NCBI GenBank assembly: GCA_964353455.1
Contig: CAYGWP010000431.1
Location: 1-15,591, forward strand
Direction of reading: 5' to 3'
Source of the DNA: CAYGWP01 sp964353455
GTDB taxonomy: Bacteria > Planctomycetota > Phycisphaerae > FEN-1346
DNA: 15,591 bases
The translations under genes were made by a program, and so were the position numbers. The stretch's first letter is position 1; each line of letters begins with the position of its first letter. This document shows positions 14,324 through 15,591 of the stretch, in pieces. Below the pieces are notes generated by a model, which saw only the letters and a program-made list of their open reading frames with translations, was not told the DNA's origin and did not search any database.

Positions 14324-14439
14324 TTAACGCAGAGACCGTAGAGATCGCGGAGAATAATAATCTGGTATTTGGTATCTGTAATTTTTTGAAATAAATAGAT
14401 GTCGTTTTTTCTCTGCGTTCTCTGCGGCCTCTGCGTTAA
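14324..14439. mobile_element. 116-bp MITE-like element with 31-bp imperfect terminal inverted repeats
   Basis: The left arm 14324-14354 and right arm 14409-14439 are reverse complements at 27 of 31 positions. Each begins or ends with TTAACGCAGAG and contains three units of a CGCAGAG-like repeat. The 54-bp core is strongly AT-rich, unlike the surrounding genes. Read on the minus strand it gives the NAEAAENAEKK and SPRSLRSLR strings that I recognise from spurious ORFs over a repeat widespread in environmental genomes. It encodes no protein and is probably moved in trans. No target-site duplication is clear. It fills the gap between the phosphodiesterase and aminotransferase genes. Confidence 0.75.
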
Positions 14440-14461
14440 GATGAATCAGGAGAAAACTGAA

Positions 14462-15591
14462 GTGGTGAGAAACATCAATGAACGGGTACCCCTCAGCCGC
14501 CCCGACATCTCTCAGGCCGACATCGACGCCGTCGTCGGCGTCTTGAGGACGCCGCACCTCAGCCTCGGCCCGAAACTGCCGGAGTTCGAGAAGGCCTTCG
14601 CCGCCTACATCGGCGTGAGGCACGCCGTGGCCGTCAACTCCGGCACATCCGCCCTGCACCTCGTGGTGCGGGCGATGGGCCTCGGGCCGGGCGACGAGAT
14701 GATCACCAGCCCCTTTACGTTCGTCGCCACGGCCAACTGCGCGATGTTCGAGGGCGCCAGGCCCGTCTTCGTCGATATCGACGAGGCCGCGTGGAACTTA
14801 GGCGTCTCCGGGATCGAGGCCGCTATCACCCCGCGCACGAAACTACTTATGCCTGTCCATATCTTCGGACGCCCGGTGCCGATGGACGATTGTGTGCGGA
14901 TCGCCGCCGCACGCCGCATTCCCGTCGTGGAGGACGCCTGCGAGGCCCTAGGCGCAACCTACAAGGGACGCAAGGCCGGCACTTTCGGCGTCGCCTCCAC
15001 CTTCGCCTTCTACCCCAATAAGCAGATGACCACCGGCGAGGGCGGCATGATCGTCACCGACGACGACCGCATCGCCGAACTCTCAAGGAGCATGAGGAAC
15101 CAGGGCCGCGATCCGGGCGCCGGTTGGCTGGCCTACGCGCGCCTGGGGTATAACTACCGCCTGTCGGACATCAACTGCGCGCTGGGCCTCTCGCAACTTG
15201 CGCGGCTGCCCGAGTTCCTCGCGGCCCGGCAGCGCGTGGCCGAGCGATACATCGCCAAACTCCGCGAGGTGCCGGAACTCGTGATGCCCGCGCCGTATCG
15301 CGATGGCGTCATGTCGTGGTTCGTCTTCGTGGTGCGGCTGGCCGACCGCTTCGCGCAGCGCGAGCGCGACTCGGTCCTCGCGCACCTCAGGGAGCAGGGG
15401 ATCGGCACGAACAACTACTTCTCGCCGGTCCACCTCCAGGGGTTCTACCGCGAAAAGTTCGGCTACAAGCCGGGCGACTTCCCGGTGACCGAGAAGATCG
15501 CCGCCCGGACGATTGCGCTGCCGTTCTACAACCGTCTGTCCGAGGAGGACCAGGACCTTGTGATCGAAGTCCTCAAGTCCGCCATCGCGCG
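14462..15591 (+). CDS. DegT/DnrJ/EryC1/StrS family sugar aminotransferase (3' end cut by window)
   Basis: The frame is open to the window end: 376 codons visible of a family usually 370-400 long, so only a few residues are missing. These PLP enzymes aminate keto-sugar nucleotides for glycan synthesis. Seen in order: VPLSRPDISQADIDAVVGVL; VNSGTSALHLVVRA, the cofactor phosphate-binding stretch; DEMITSPFTFVATANC; VVEDACEALGATYKGRKAG, with the Asp that pairs with the pyridine nitrogen; FAFYPNKQMTTGEGG with the PLP lysine at Lys187; and GYNYRLSDINCALGLSQL. It resembles WecE/PglE/perosamine-synthase-like members, but the sugar is not decided by sequence. The start is GTG 14462: CAGGAG ends 9 nt upstream. 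ATG 14441 is in frame but lacks a ribosome binding site and abuts the repeat element. Confidence 0.9.
   Translation, partial: MVRNINERVPLSRPDISQADIDAVVGVLRTPHLSLGPKLPEFEKAFAAYIGVRHAVAVNSGTSALHLVVRAMGLGPGDEMITSPFTFVATANCAMFEGARPVFVDIDEAAWNLGVSGIEAAITPRTKLLMPVHIFGRPVPMDDCVRIAAARRIPVVEDACEALGATYKGRKAGTFGVASTFAFYPNKQMTTGEGGMIVTDDDRIAELSRSMRNQGRDPGAGWLAYARLGYNYRLSDINCALGLSQLARLPEFLAARQRVAERYIAKLREVPELVMPAPYRDGVMSWFVFVVRLADRFAQRERDSVLAHLREQGIGTNNYFSPVHLQGFYREKFGYKPGDFPVTEKIAARTIALPFYNRLSEEDQDLVIEVLKSAIA

Noticed and set aside
14307..14461. A promoter for the aminotransferase inside the repeat region
   Set aside because: AT-rich hexamers are present by chance in the element core, but no pair with good spacing was found.
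1..15591. tRNA, rRNA, CRISPR array, riboswitch or replication origin
   Set aside because: Reading both strands I found no cloverleaf, no spaced direct-repeat array, no rRNA-like stretch and no DnaA-box cluster.

Overview
The window is a GC-rich bacterial stretch of about 15.6 kb with dense, mostly plus-strand genes and short gaps. Gene content (an initiating phosphoglycosyl transferase, a polyprenyl-phosphate HexNAc-1-P transferase, a GT-C membrane glycosyltransferase, an ATP-grasp ligase and a DegT-type sugar aminotransferase) marks it as a surface-polysaccharide / lipid-linked glycan region. The secreted carboxypeptidase-regulatory-like protein and the small ribbon-helix-helix protein with an LRALGYLE tail remind me of Planctomycetota (Phycisphaerae-like) genomes. 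That taxonomic guess comes from memory of gene style, not from a marker gene.

Layout. Positions 1-957 (minus strand): a SAM methyltransferase followed 25 bp later by the start of an exported protein cut by the window edge. Positions 957-1193 hold divergent promoters. Positions 1193-4273 (plus): a tightly packed operon of a UbiA-type DPPR-synthase-like prenyltransferase, a DUF2723-type GT-C protein and a small phosphoglycosyl transferase. Positions 4368-6708: a promoter, an ATP-grasp protein whose 3' end runs into a perfect 22-bp inverted repeat, then a MraY/WecA-family transferase. Positions 6724-8522: a promoter and an exported TPR protein. Positions 8618-10738: an exported protein of visibly lower GC, followed by what looks like a minus-strand transposase tail. 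Positions 10944-14306: a promoter, an RHH protein, a phosphoglycerate mutase and an alkaline-phosphatase-superfamily phosphodiesterase. Positions 14324-14439: a MITE-like repeat. Position 14462 to the end: a DegT/DnrJ/EryC1/StrS aminotransferase, almost complete.

The most striking object is the phosphoglycerate mutase at 11305-12897. It is a complete cofactor-independent enzyme (iPGM family) in circularly permuted order: the part that is normally C-terminal comes first and the normally N-terminal part second, joined by about 10 residues. Catalytic residues keep the canonical spacing within each block. The new termini fall inside the phosphotransferase domain, and one substrate-pocket Asp is replaced by Gly. 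I know of no described permuted iPGM, but this needs a database search.

As a working picture, the two initiating transferases load sugars onto polyprenyl phosphate, the UbiA and GT-C pair could supply and use a polyprenyl-phospho-pentose, and the aminotransferase, ATP-grasp and methyltransferase genes would supply modified sugars or decorations. The RHH/PGM/phosphodiesterase unit has its own promoter and may be functionally separate.
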